64,000 bases of DNA from Zoogloea sp. GTDB taxonomy: Bacteria > Pseudomonadota > Gammaproteobacteria > Burkholderiales > Rhodocyclaceae. The translations under genes were made by a program, and so were the position numbers. Positions 8,263-16,955 of the stretch are shown here, piece by piece; position 1 is the first letter of the stretch; each line of letters opens with the position of its first letter. The notes under the pieces are model-generated. The model saw only the letters and a list, made by a program, of their open reading frames with translations, did not search any database and was not told the origin of the DNA. Location: the NCBI RefSeq assembly GCF_028693495.1, contig NZ_JAQUVG010000001.1:49633-113632 (forward strand), read 5' to 3'.

Positions 8263-9093
8263 ATGATGTTGAGCAAACTTCTCATCCCCCTGCTGCTTTC
8301 TGCACTGCTGCTCTCGCCTGCGGCCCATGCCGGCCGCGATGACGACGCCAGGGCCCTGCTTGCCAAGGCCGTGACCCATTACAAGGACAAGAAGGATCTG
8401 GCCCTGGCCGCCTTCAGCCGCCAGGGGGAGTTCATCAAAGGCGAGCTGTATGTGTACGCCCTCGACAGCAAGGGGGTCGTGCTGGCCAGTGGCGGCTCCT
8501 CGTCCACCCTGATTGATCGTAACGTGATCGATTTCAAGGATGCCGATGGGAAAGCCTTCTTCCGGGAAATGCTCGAAACAGCCCAGGCGAAGGGGGCGGG
8601 CTCGGTGGAATACCGCTGGCTGAACCGCAAGGACGGCAAGATCGAGCGCAAGGTGGCCTTCTTCGAGAAGGTGGGGGACCGGGTGCTGGCGGTGGGGTAC
8701 TACCTGCCCCATGGTTCGCCGGCCCAGGCGAGCGCCCTGGCCGACAAGGCTGCTGCCGCCGTGAAGGAAGATCCGTCCAAGGCCTTCGCCGCCTTCAACG
8801 ACCTCAACGGCCGCTTCGTCGAGGATGATCTGTATGTATTTGCGATTGGCCTGGACGATGGCCGCTTCCGGGCCCACGGTGGCCTGCCGCGTCTGGTCGG
8901 CACCGGGGCTCTGACCCTCAAGGACGCGGACGGCAAGGAGTTCATCCGGGACATGCTGGCCCGGGTCAAGGACAAGGAACAGGGCGAGATCGAGTATGCC
9001 TGGCGCAATACGGTGACTGGCAAGGTGTTCAAGAAGCACACCTACCTGCGCCGGGTGGGCAATGTGGTGGTGGGTGTGGGTTATTACCAGTGA
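8263..9093 (+). CDS. Exported protein with two Cache-like domains
   Basis: Protein of 276 aa with a signal peptide (LLIPLLLSALLLSPAAHA). The mature part has two similar modules, each containing Y-[VF]-x-A-[LI] then D-A-D-G-K-x-F-x-R-[ED]-M-L and ending VGYY, typical of single Cache type-2 domains. There is no membrane anchor or signalling output domain, so it would be a soluble periplasmic ligand binder. Its stop overlaps the next gene start (GTGA), so the two are translationally coupled. It may sense or chaperone a pathway ligand. Confidence 0.8.
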   Translation: MMLSKLLIPLLLSALLLSPAAHAGRDDDARALLAKAVTHYKDKKDLALAAFSRQGEFIKGELYVYALDSKGVVLASGGSSSTLIDRNVIDFKDADGKAFFREMLETAQAKGAGSVEYRWLNRKDGKIERKVAFFEKVGDRVLAVGYYLPHGSPAQASALADKAAAAVKEDPSKAFAAFNDLNGRFVEDDLYVFAIGLDDGRFRAHGGLPRLVGTGALTLKDADGKEFIRDMLARVKDKEQGEIEYAWRNTVTGKVFKKHTYLRRVGNVVVGVGYYQ

Positions 9094-9950
9094 GTCTGGC
9101 GCTCCCGTTGCTGGGGTGTTACTGGACCCTCGCCGGCAATTATGTATTCGGCGAGGCTGACCACAGCCCCTGGGATTTCCGCCTGCGGGCCGAGGCGGCC
9201 GCCCGGGCGGGTTATACCGGGATCGGCATCAAGCAGGCGGACCTGCGCCGGACCCTGGCCAGCCATGGCATCCAGGGCCTGCGGGCGATCCTGGCGGGTA
9301 ACGGCCTGTGCCACCTGGAGCTGGAGGCACTTTTCGATTGGTGTGCCGACGGGGAGGCCCGCCAGCGCTCTGACATGGACCGGCACCTGCTGCTGGCCAC
9401 CGCCGCCGAGCTGGGTGCTCACCGGATCAAGGCGGCGGGGGATTTTGGCGGGGCGGACTGGTCTGTCGAGCGGATGCACGACGCCTTCCAGGTGCTTGCC
9501 CGGCAGGCGCGGGAGGTGGGGACCACGGTGACTCTGGAGCCGATTCCCTTTTCCAACATTCCCGATCTGGAAACCGCCCTGGCCATTCTGGGCACCAGTG
9601 CCGGCCAGGGGGGCGGCTTGATGCTCGACAGCTGGCATGTGACCCGGGGGCAGATGGACTTTGCCCGGATTGCCGCGCTGCCTCCCGGAACAATCGGTGG
9701 GGCGGAGTTGGATGACGGAACCCTCGAGACGGTCGGTTCGCCCATTGCAGACACCCTGGATCGCCGGCGGTTGTGTGGTGAGGGGGAGTTCGACCTGGCC
9801 GGCTTCATCGCGGCCGTGCGGGCCAGCGGTTACCAGGGGCCGTGGGGGGTGGAGATCATCTCCGTCGAACAGCGTGCCCGGCCCTTGCAGGAGGCTGCCG
9901 ATGCGAGCTGGCGCGGTGCGGGGGCATGCCTGCGGAGCTGCTCCGGCTAG
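9090..9950 (+). CDS. Sugar-phosphate isomerase/epimerase-like TIM-barrel protein
   Basis: Protein of 286 aa of the xylose-isomerase-like (AP endonuclease family 2) fold. Likely metal ligands are visible in VTLEPIPFSN, LMLDSWHVTRG, GAELDDG and WGVEIIS. It starts at GTG 9090, which overlaps the previous stop as GTGA. It is the last gene of the operon. Members isomerise or cleave polyol-like substrates; with SDRs and an alcohol dehydrogenase upstream, an alicyclic hydroxy-ketone substrate is conceivable but this is inference. Confidence 0.82.
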   Translation: MSLALPLLGCYWTLAGNYVFGEADHSPWDFRLRAEAAARAGYTGIGIKQADLRRTLASHGIQGLRAILAGNGLCHLELEALFDWCADGEARQRSDMDRHLLLATAAELGAHRIKAAGDFGGADWSVERMHDAFQVLARQAREVGTTVTLEPIPFSNIPDLETALAILGTSAGQGGGLMLDSWHVTRGQMDFARIAALPPGTIGGAELDDGTLETVGSPIADTLDRRRLCGEGEFDLAGFIAAVRASGYQGPWGVEIISVEQRARPLQEAADASWRGAGACLRSCSG

Positions 9951-10020
9951 CGTGCGGCGAGGACTGGGAAAAGCGGCTCTCATCCCGCTGAAAAATATTG
10001 GCAAGCAAATTGTTCATTGG

Positions 10021-10058
10021 TAATATAAAAACGAACAAGGCTGTTTTATTTATTTTGC
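10021..10058 (+). promoter_or_regulatory. AT-rich operator-like element, site D
   Basis: Contains ATAAAAACGAACAAGGCTGT then TTTAT. The 25-mer at 10025-10049 matches the minus strand at 29277-29301 (before the other DUF1302 gene) at all but four positions, and shares AAAAACGAACA...CTGTTTT with the minus strand near 61880-61901. Confidence 0.5.
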
Positions 10059-10350
10059 GGTGCAAGGCCAAGCAGGCGTCAGTGTCCCGCCCGGGGCAGA
10101 TCCTCAACTTCAGTGGAGCCGGGGTAAAACCCCGGTCCCTTCCGGTCTGGGAGTACGTCGGATGTATCAGCAAGCCCTTTTCCTGTCCGTCCTGCGGTCT
10201 GCTGGCCGGATTTCCTCCTGATTCTTTCTGCGAGTCTGCGTTCTGCCATATGCGCCCTGCAGGGGTGGATCCGTGTGGCTGCAGCGCCAAAAACCCCCGC
10301 TGATCCGATGGGATCGATTTGCCCTGGAAGGGAGAAAGGATGACAAACCA

Positions 10351-10388
10351 ACTTAAATAAAAATAGGTTTGATTGTTTTGTTTCGGGG
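10351..10388 (+). promoter_or_regulatory. AT-rich operator-like element, site B
   Basis: AAATAAAAATAGGTTTGATT followed by GTTTTGTTTCGGGG, 41 bp before the DUF1302 GTG. It is nearly the same as site A; its reverse complement (AAACAAAACAATCAAA) aligns with site H before the GMC gene. Confidence 0.5.
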
Positions 10389-10428
10389 CTTCAGAGAGTG
10401 CCGATCCACACATCAGGAGGAGAAAATA

Positions 10429-12054
10429 GTGAACAAGAACAAGGGCAAGCACCCCATCAACACACGCGGTACCTGGCGCCTGCTGGCGGGCGCAGCCTTG
10501 GTGCTGGCGGCCTTTCCAGCCAGTGCCTTCGAAATAGAGACTGGCAATCCGGACGTCAAGATCCGCTGGGACAACACCCTCAAGTACAACGCCGGCTGGC
10601 GTGCCGAGGGGCGCGACGACAAGCTCGGCGACGCCTGGATTGGCCAGGCCACCAACCATGGCTGGGATACCGGGGATCTGGTCACCAACCGTTTTGACCT
10701 GCTCTCCGAATTCGACTTCGTTTACAAGGAAAAACACGGCTTCCGCATCTCGGCAGCCGCCTGGAACGATTTCGCCTATACCGACCGGGTCACGCCCAAT
10801 CCCAAGCTCGGGGGCACCACGGCCTATCCGAACAACCGCTTCACCAAGCACGTGGAGCGCTGGTACAAGGGTTCGGGCGAACTGCTGGACGCCTTCGTCT
10901 TCACTCGGCTGGACATCGGTGCGATGCCGGTGAACGTCCGGGTCGGGCGCCACAACGTGTACTGGGGCGAGTCCCTGTTCACCTTTGCCAATAGCATTGC
11001 CTACGGGCAGGGGCCCCTCGACTTGCGCAAGGCCACCTCCACCCCGGGGGTTGAGGCCAAGGAGCTGTTCCTGCCCCAGAACCAGGTTTCCCTGGGTGCC
11101 AAGCTCAACGATCAGATCAGCGTGGCGGCCAACTACTACATGGAGTGGGATCCCCACCGCTTTCCTGAAGGGGGTACCTACCTGGGCGGTTCAGACCTGA
11201 GCTACCTGGGCGGCACCAACGCCCAGGGCTACCCGGTGCTGGGTGACCTGTCCTCCGGCCCCTACCGCAAGCCGGGTAATACCGGCAGCTGGGGCGTGAT
11301 GACCAAGATCCGTTCGGAGCTGGTCGGCGGGGATGTGGGTCTCTACTACCGCAATTTCGATGACCGTTACCCGACGATGATCAACGGGGGTAATTTCAGC
11401 TATCTGCAGAACGCCTATGCCAAAGACGTGAAGCTCTACGGCGTCAGTCTCTCCAAGCTGGTGGGATCGGTGTCCGTGGGTGCTGAGCTGTCCCGCCGGG
11501 AAGGTACCGCCCTGGCCACCAAGGGCTCGGCCGACCAGCTGGCCACCGGCAACACCTGGCACGCGCTGGTCAATGCGATCGCTTACATCGGCAAGACGCC
11601 CCTGTTCCATTCGGCACCCCTGTCGGTGGAGCTCAACTACGTGCGCCTGGATGGCGTGGACCGTCAGTCCAGACCCTACGTCAATCACGAGGACTATGGC
11701 TGCACCACCGGGAAGAAGACTGGCTGTGCCACCGACGATGCCTTCGGCCTGAACGTGGCCTTCACGCCGACCTGGTTCCAGGTCGTGCCGGGGATCGACG
11801 TGACCATGCCCATCAACTACGGTCGGGGCCTCAAGGGCAACACCGTGACCCCCATGGGGCCCGGTGAGAACGCCGGTTCCTGGAGCGTGGGTGTGGGTCT
11901 CGACGTATTCGCCAAGTACCTGGTCAACCTCTCCTACAACGATTACTTCGGCGGTTACGGGGTAACCAACGGTGTATGGAACGGGACCGCCAACGGCAGT
12001 GGCGTCTATCGCGACCGTGGCTGGGTGTCCCTGACCCTCAAGGCCACCTTCTGA
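10429..12054 (+). CDS. DUF1302-family outer-membrane-type protein
   Basis: Protein of 541 aa with a signal peptide (LLAGAALVLAAFPASAF) and many amphipathic beta strands ending in aromatic Phe (LTLKATF), as expected of an outer-membrane barrel. The mature N-terminus EIETGNPDVKIRWDNTLKYN is the DUF1302 signature. GTG 10429 is chosen because AGGAGG lies 10 bp upstream; the longer track ORF starts inside the operator region. DUF1302 proteins recur with DUF1329 and RND genes in hydrophobic-compound catabolism and are thought to aid uptake. A paralogue is at 27526-29205. Confidence 0.88.
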   Translation: MNKNKGKHPINTRGTWRLLAGAALVLAAFPASAFEIETGNPDVKIRWDNTLKYNAGWRAEGRDDKLGDAWIGQATNHGWDTGDLVTNRFDLLSEFDFVYKEKHGFRISAAAWNDFAYTDRVTPNPKLGGTTAYPNNRFTKHVERWYKGSGELLDAFVFTRLDIGAMPVNVRVGRHNVYWGESLFTFANSIAYGQGPLDLRKATSTPGVEAKELFLPQNQVSLGAKLNDQISVAANYYMEWDPHRFPEGGTYLGGSDLSYLGGTNAQGYPVLGDLSSGPYRKPGNTGSWGVMTKIRSELVGGDVGLYYRNFDDRYPTMINGGNFSYLQNAYAKDVKLYGVSLSKLVGSVSVGAELSRREGTALATKGSADQLATGNTWHALVNAIAYIGKTPLFHSAPLSVELNYVRLDGVDRQSRPYVNHEDYGCTTGKKTGCATDDAFGLNVAFTPTWFQVVPGIDVTMPINYGRGLKGNTVTPMGPGENAGSWSVGVGLDVFAKYLVNLSYNDYFGGYGVTNGVWNGTANGSGVYRDRGWVSLTLKATF

Positions 12055-12101
12055 TTCCGGAGTCCGCTCCGAAACGATCCGACGAAGAAAAGGTTATCTC
12101 C

Positions 12102-13487
12102 ATGAACATGCAAGTCAAAACCCTGACCCTGATGATTGCCGTGGGTCTGTCTGGCCTTGCCTCCGCGGCGGCCACCCCCGAAGAGATCAAGCAGCTCGGC
12201 ACTACCCTGACCCCCTGGGGGGCGATCAAGGCAGGCAATGCCGATGGCAGCATCCCGGCCTACACCGGTGGCATCGAGCCCCCGGCCAGCTACGACCCCA
12301 AGAAGCCCCAGTTCCGCCCGGATCCCTTTGCCAGCGAGAAGCCCCTGTTCTCCATCACGGCCGCCAACATGGCCAAATACGAGGACAAGCTGAGTGCCGG
12401 CCAGAAGGAGATGCTCAAGAAGTACTCCACCTACCGGATTGACGTTTATCCCAGCCACCGGACGGCCAAGTATCCCAAGTACGTCATCGACAACACCCTG
12501 AAGAATGCGGCTTCCTGCCAGCTGGCCCCCAGCCTGCTGCAACTGGCCGGCACCTGCTTCGGGGGGGTGCCCTTCCCGATTCCCAAGAACGGTTCCGAGG
12601 TGATGTGGAACCGGACGATGAAGTACGACCAGTACGCCTACCAGTCCCCGGGGCAGACCTCCACCCTGGTGGACCGCAGCGGCCGGCGCATCGAGACCGG
12701 CGCGTTCGCCTACTGGCAGACCTTCCCGACCTATGAGCCGGGCCGGACCAAACCGATTGCCGCCGACGAGATGCTGGAGTACGGCCGGGTGGACTGGACC
12801 GGGCCGACCCGCAAGGCTGGCGAGAAGCTGGTCCTGCACGACTCCGTCGACATGCAGAACGTCGGCCGCCGTTCCTGGAGCTATCTGCCGGGTCAGCGCC
12901 GGGTCAAGCTGTCCCCGGACGTGGCCTATGACACCCCCAGCCCGGCCGGTGGCGGCATCGGCACCGTGGATGACACCCAGGTCTTCTACGGCGCCCAGGA
13001 CCGCTACAACTACAAGCTGGTCGGCAAGAAGGAGATGTTCATTCCCTACAACACCTTCAAGCTCCACGACGAAAAGCAGTGCTCGGCCGACAAGGTGTTC
13101 ACCCCCAACCACCTCAACCCGGACTGCGTCCGTTGGGAGCTGCACCGGGTGTGGGTGGTGGAAGCCACCCTCAAGGAAGGCAAGCGCCACATCTACCCGC
13201 GCCGCACCTTCTACTGGGATGAGGACATCCCTGCCGTGGGCATGGCCGACAACTATGACGATGCCGGCAAGGTGTATCGGGTCACCCAGGGGCATTACTA
13301 CCCCTTCTATGAAACCACGGGCCACAACACCCATGAGTTCGTGGTCCATGACCTGAACAGCGGTGGCTATGTGCGCCAGGCCTACACGGTGGCTGGCGCC
13401 GGCATGATGACGGTGACCAAGCCGTCCGATGCCAAACCGGCGGGTTTCTATGATTCTGCCGCGCTGAGCCAGGAAGGCGTGCGCTAA
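12102..13487 (+). CDS. DUF1329-family exported protein (LolA-like fold)
   Basis: Protein of 461 aa with signal peptide (TLMIAVGLSGLASA) and the typical mature start ATPEEIKQLGTTLTPWGAIK followed by GSIPAYTGG. DUF1329 members are periplasmic and related in fold to lipoprotein-sorting/lipid-binding proteins, so carriage of a hydrophobic ligand between membranes is plausible. ATG 12102 is preferred over the upstream track start. It lies 47 bp after DUF1302 with no terminator between, so they form one operon; an inverted hairpin closes it. A paralogue is at 26123-27499. Confidence 0.88.
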   Translation: MNMQVKTLTLMIAVGLSGLASAAATPEEIKQLGTTLTPWGAIKAGNADGSIPAYTGGIEPPASYDPKKPQFRPDPFASEKPLFSITAANMAKYEDKLSAGQKEMLKKYSTYRIDVYPSHRTAKYPKYVIDNTLKNAASCQLAPSLLQLAGTCFGGVPFPIPKNGSEVMWNRTMKYDQYAYQSPGQTSTLVDRSGRRIETGAFAYWQTFPTYEPGRTKPIAADEMLEYGRVDWTGPTRKAGEKLVLHDSVDMQNVGRRSWSYLPGQRRVKLSPDVAYDTPSPAGGGIGTVDDTQVFYGAQDRYNYKLVGKKEMFIPYNTFKLHDEKQCSADKVFTPNHLNPDCVRWELHRVWVVEATLKEGKRHIYPRRTFYWDEDIPAVGMADNYDDAGKVYRVTQGHYYPFYETTGHNTHEFVVHDLNSGGYVRQAYTVAGAGMMTVTKPSDAKPAGFYDSAALSQEGVR

Positions 13488-13495
13488 GACGGTCA

Positions 13496-13534
13496 GGGGC
13501 CGGACGGCAAGCGCCGTTGCGGCCCCGATCTTTT
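13496..13534 (+). terminator. Hairpin terminator after the DUF1302-DUF1329 pair
   Basis: GGGGCCG-g-ACGGC pairs with GCCGT-tg-CGGCCCC (13496-13526) and is followed by gatcTTTT. The short T-run makes it a moderate terminator. It may allow read-through to the SnoaL gene at 13553. Confidence 0.65.
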
Positions 13535-13552
13535 CACGGAAAGGAATGTTCC

Positions 13553-14065
13553 ATGACGAGTACTACCGTCGACCTGGCGCGCCTCCAGGCCGAGGTGGCT
13601 GATCTGGCCGCCCGGCGTGACATCCATGCGGCCCTCAACCACTACATGCGTGGCCAGGACCGCCTGCTGCCGGACACCCAGCGCCTGGCTTTTCATCCGG
13701 ATGCCTGGGTGGATTGTGGCCTCTTTGCCGGGCCCGCCGCCGACTTCATCGATTTCGCCCAGGGCTTTCTGGCCGCCTGCGATGCCAGCCAGCACCTGAT
13801 CGGGCAGGTCAGCCTCCACATCGAGGGTTCGCGGGCCACCGGGGAAGTCTATTTCCTGGCCCAGCACCGGATTACCGAGAACGGCGAAAAAAAGGACCTC
13901 TTCGTGGCAGGCCGCTACCAGGACGAGTACGAGGACCGGGGTGAGGGCTGGAAGATCGCGCGGCGCAAGGAGATCGTGGACTGGGCCCGCACCGACCCGG
14001 CCGCCGACAGTTTCCTGAAGGAGCAGACCGCCCTGCACCTGGCCGCCCGGGGCGAGCGGGGCTGA
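13553..14065 (+). CDS. SnoaL/NTF2-like protein 1
   Basis: Small alpha+beta-barrel protein of 170 aa of the SnoaL_4/scytalone-dehydratase-like group. It has the YMRGQDR helix (Tyr...Asp pair), a QHLIGQVSLHIEG strand with His and AGRYQDEYEDRG. The ATG at 13553 follows AAAGGAATG; the track start is 12 codons upstream. The seven such proteins in the window share Y-x4-D and H-x3-[NGQ] positions. A dehydratase, isomerase or cyclase role on pathway intermediates is inferred. Confidence 0.8.
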   Translation: MTSTTVDLARLQAEVADLAARRDIHAALNHYMRGQDRLLPDTQRLAFHPDAWVDCGLFAGPAADFIDFAQGFLAACDASQHLIGQVSLHIEGSRATGEVYFLAQHRITENGEKKDLFVAGRYQDEYEDRGEGWKIARRKEIVDWARTDPAADSFLKEQTALHLAARGERG

Positions 14066-14084
14066 GCAGTCGGGTGCTGCATTG

Positions 14085-14117
14085 CAATATAAAAAATACA
14101 AACAAATCTGTTTGTAA
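14085..14117 (+). promoter_or_regulatory. AT-rich operator-like element, site E (dyad ACAAACA/TGTTTGT)
   Basis: ACAAACA-AATC-TGTTTGT (14098-14115) is a perfect 7-bp inverted repeat preceded by AATATAAAAAA. It lies 90 bp before the first Rieske oxygenase gene. This is the cleanest dyad of the repeated element family and is a likely repressor operator. Confidence 0.6.
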
Positions 14118-14204
14118 TGCGGTAGTCTTCACTTCGTACCGCGACAAGAGATGAATGGGCTGGCCTGGTCAGACCCGTCACATGAAGCACCAAGGAGGAA
14201 GGAC

Positions 14205-15626
14205 ATGAATCATCCCGCCGAGCACATCGCTCCCGGCGCAGCCCGCTGCCCCGGCCCGAGCACTGCGGAGATCATCCGTGCCGATGGCGATCAGCCACCG
14301 GCCCATCTGACGGTTCCCAGTTACGAATTCATCGGTGACCGGGACATTCCCTTTGCCCGCTACACCTCCCGCCAGTTTCATGAGCTGGAAAAAGAGCGGC
14401 TGTGGACCCGGGTCTGGCAATGGGCGTGCCGGGAAGACGACATTCCCGGGCCGGGCGATTACTTCGTTTACGAAATCACCGACAAGTCGGTGCTCATCGT
14501 CCGCACCGAGAGCGGTGCCATAAAGGCCTACCCCAACGCCTGCCTGCACCGGGGCACCCAGCTCAAGCCCGCCGGCTCGGCCGGTCGTTCGAAGAACCTG
14601 CGCTGTCCCTTCCACGGCTTCACCTGGAGCCTCGAGGGCGCCCTGGAGGACGTGCCCTGCCGCTGGGATTTCCCCCATGTTCAGGATGAAACCTTCCGTC
14701 TGCCCGAGCTGAAGGTGGACACCTGGGGTGGTTTCGTCTTCATCAACTTCGACCAGGATGCCCCGCCGCTCGCCGAACATCTGGGTGTGCTGCCCGAGCA
14801 TTTTGCCAAATGGGACCTGGCGGCCAAGTTCACCGCCCGCCACGTGCGCAAGCTGCTGCCGGCCAACTGGAAGGCCTGCCTGGAAGCATTCCTGGAGTCC
14901 TACCACGTGCTTGAGACCCATCCTCAAGGTGTGCTCACCGTGGGGGATGCCAACAGCCAGTACGACATCTACGGGGATAACTTGTCCCGCTTCGTTCATC
15001 TGGTGGGCTATCCCAGCCCCCACCTCAAGGAGAGCTTCAGCCAGCAGCAGATCCTCGATGCCCTGCTGGGCGAGGGAGTGGTGGAAGGCGTCGCTGAAGG
15101 GGCCGACAAGCTGCGGGTGCCGGAGGGTCAGACTGCCCGGCAGGTGTTCGCCACACACCTCCAGGGGATGTTCGGCCAGGCCTACGGCAGGGATTTCTCC
15201 CATCTGAGCATCTCCGAGACCATCGACGCCATCGAATACTGCCTGTTTCCGAACACCTGCCTGTTCCCGTCCCTGTTGTTCCCCATGGTCTATCGCTTCC
15301 GTCCCAATGGGGATGATCCGGACTCCTGCATCTTCGACCTGCTGTTCCTGCAGCCGGTGCCGGACTCGGGCGTTCGTCCCGATCCGGCGGAGGTCATCGA
15401 GCTCGGTTTCGAGCAGTCCTTCCACGAGGTGCCGGGCTTCGATCCGGGCTTGGCCACCATCTACGACCAGGACACCGGCAACCTGATCGGCCAGCAGCGG
15501 GGCTTCAAGTCCAGCACCAAGCCGGGCCAGACCCTCGGCAATTACCAGGAAGTGCGGATCCGCCAGCTTCACCAGACCCTCGACAAATACCTGAATGCCC
15601 CCATCCGGCAGGGAGAACGTGCATGA
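14205..15626 (+). CDS. Rieske non-heme iron oxygenase, alpha subunit (copy 1)
   Basis: Ring-hydroxylating oxygenase alpha subunit of 473 aa. The Rieske [2Fe-2S] ligands are Cys113, His115, Cys134 and His137 (CLHRG, CPFHG); the mononuclear iron facial triad has His234 and His239 (ESYHVLETH). The N-terminus carries PGAARCPGPS, shared with the tandem pair at 17296 and 18726. The ATG follows AAGGAGGAAGGAC. No classical beta subunit or reductase gene is adjacent. It is coupled by ATGA overlap to an SDR that could act on its hydroxylated product. Confidence 0.92.
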   Translation: MNHPAEHIAPGAARCPGPSTAEIIRADGDQPPAHLTVPSYEFIGDRDIPFARYTSRQFHELEKERLWTRVWQWACREDDIPGPGDYFVYEITDKSVLIVRTESGAIKAYPNACLHRGTQLKPAGSAGRSKNLRCPFHGFTWSLEGALEDVPCRWDFPHVQDETFRLPELKVDTWGGFVFINFDQDAPPLAEHLGVLPEHFAKWDLAAKFTARHVRKLLPANWKACLEAFLESYHVLETHPQGVLTVGDANSQYDIYGDNLSRFVHLVGYPSPHLKESFSQQQILDALLGEGVVEGVAEGADKLRVPEGQTARQVFATHLQGMFGQAYGRDFSHLSISETIDAIEYCLFPNTCLFPSLLFPMVYRFRPNGDDPDSCIFDLLFLQPVPDSGVRPDPAEVIELGFEQSFHEVPGFDPGLATIYDQDTGNLIGQQRGFKSSTKPGQTLGNYQEVRIRQLHQTLDKYLNAPIRQGERA

Positions 15627-16408
15627 GCAAACTGCAAGACAAGGTTGCGCTGGTGACCGGTGCCGCCTCGGGCATCGGCGCCGGCATCGCCCGCCGCTTC
15701 ATCGCCGACGGTGCGAAGGTGCTGCTGACCGACATCAATGACACCGCCGGCGCTGCCCTGGCCGACGAACTCGGCCCGAACGCGGCCTACCTGAGCCTCG
15801 ATGTCCGCGAGGAGGCTGCCTGGCAGCAGGCCGTCGCCCACGTGGAGCAGCGCTGGGGCCGGCTCGACATCCTGGTGAACAATGCCGGCATCTCCTTCCC
15901 GGCCCACATCGAGGCGGCGACTCTGGAGGACTGGCGCAATCACATGCGGGTCCATGGGGAAGGCACCTTCCTGGGCTGCAAGTACGGCGTTGGCAGCATG
16001 AAGACGACCGGCGGCGGCGCGATCATCAACATCTCCTCGGTGGAGAGCATCCGCCCAGGCCCCTTGTTCACCGCTTACGGTGCGGCCAAGGCAGCCCAGG
16101 ACGCGGTCACCAAGACAGTGGCCCTGTATTGTGGCGAACAGCATTACAACATCCGCTGCAACTCGGTGCACCCGGCGGCCACCCGCACCCCCAACCTGCA
16201 GCAGTATCTCGATGCCTCCGACGATCCAGCCCGCCTGGAGGCGATCTACGCCGGCATGCAGCCCCTCGACCGGATCGCCGAGGTGAGCGAGATCGCCGCG
16301 GCGGTGGCCTTCCTGGCCAGTGACGAGGCCAGTTTCATGACCGGTCACCAGATGTACGTGGATGGCGGCGTGCTGGCGAAGCCCTATCCGGCGGGGGAAG
16401 GCGCATGA
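15623..16408 (+). CDS. SDR-family oxidoreductase
   Basis: SDR of 261 aa with TGAASGIG, NNAG, NISS and YGAAK all intact; LLTDIND suggests NAD. Its ATG overlaps the Rieske stop (ATGA), and its own stop overlaps the next SnoaL start the same way, so oxygenase, dehydrogenase and SnoaL protein would be made together. A dihydrodiol or hydroxysteroid-type dehydrogenase role is plausible from position only. Confidence 0.9.
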   Translation: MSKLQDKVALVTGAASGIGAGIARRFIADGAKVLLTDINDTAGAALADELGPNAAYLSLDVREEAAWQQAVAHVEQRWGRLDILVNNAGISFPAHIEAATLEDWRNHMRVHGEGTFLGCKYGVGSMKTTGGGAIINISSVESIRPGPLFTAYGAAKAAQDAVTKTVALYCGEQHYNIRCNSVHPAATRTPNLQQYLDASDDPARLEAIYAGMQPLDRIAEVSEIAAAVAFLASDEASFMTGHQMYVDGGVLAKPYPAGEGA

Positions 16409-16938
16409 GCATGGACCTCGCCCAACTGGAACAGGCTTTCGCCGAGATGCAGGCCAAGCAGGACCTGCATGAGCTCAACGTGCGCTACGCCAACGGTGTG
16501 GACCGGCGTGACCGGGCCCTGCTGGAGACCCTGTGGTGGCCGGATTCGGTGATCGACTTCGGCCTCTTCGTGGGCAGCGGTGAACAGTTTGCCGAGATCA
16601 TCAGTGCGCCTAACCCAGCCGTGGAGATCACCTACCACTTCGCCTCCAACGAGCTTTTCGAGGTGGACGGTGACCGGGCCACCGGCCGCAGCTACGTCCT
16701 CGGCATGAGCGTGGTGCTCGCCGAGGATGGCAGCAAGAGCGACCAACTGGTCGGTGGCCGTTACCTGGACAAGTACGAGCGGCGGGGCGGCGTCTGGAAA
16801 TTCACCCATCGCCTCTTCGTGGTGGACTGGATGAACAGCCAGCCCGACAACGCCGTCTGGGATGCGGGCATCGGAGCGGCGGCCCAGCGCGGTCGTGCCG
16901 GCCTCGATGACGTGTCTTATACCTTCTTCAAATCCTGA
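16405..16938 (+). CDS. SnoaL/NTF2-like protein 2
   Basis: Protein of 177 aa with YANGVDRRD and YHFASNELFEVDGDRATG, the Tyr/Asp and His/Asn positions of scytalone-dehydratase-like SnoaL proteins, and a GGRYLDKYERR strand. The start overlaps the SDR stop (ATGA). Its length is close to oxygenase beta subunits, which share the NTF2 fold, so a beta-like structural role cannot be excluded. The conserved His/Asp pair favours an enzymatic one. Confidence 0.8.
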   Translation: MSMDLAQLEQAFAEMQAKQDLHELNVRYANGVDRRDRALLETLWWPDSVIDFGLFVGSGEQFAEIISAPNPAVEITYHFASNELFEVDGDRATGRSYVLGMSVVLAEDGSKSDQLVGGRYLDKYERRGGVWKFTHRLFVVDWMNSQPDNAVWDAGIGAAAQRGRAGLDDVSYTFFKS

Positions 16939-16955
16939 TGCGGCAGGAGCACACC

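Larger units (their letters stand above)
9951..10428. other. 478-bp intergenic leader with two operator-like elements and hairpins
   Basis: No convincing gene is seen. A 101-aa TTG-start ORF at 9998-10303 has no recognisable domain. The stretch holds AT-rich elements D (10021-10058) and B (10351-10388), a perfect CCGGGG-TAAAA-CCCCGG hairpin at 10119-10135 without a T-tract, and a GATCC/GGATC dyad near 10302. The roughly 290 bp between the two AT-rich elements are unexplained and could be an untranslated leader or a small RNA. Confidence 0.5.

Noticed and set aside
9998-10303. 101-aa ORF in the 478-bp leader, containing CPSCG
   Set aside because: Non-ATG start, no convincing ribosome binding site, overlaps the AT-rich element, and no family resemblance.
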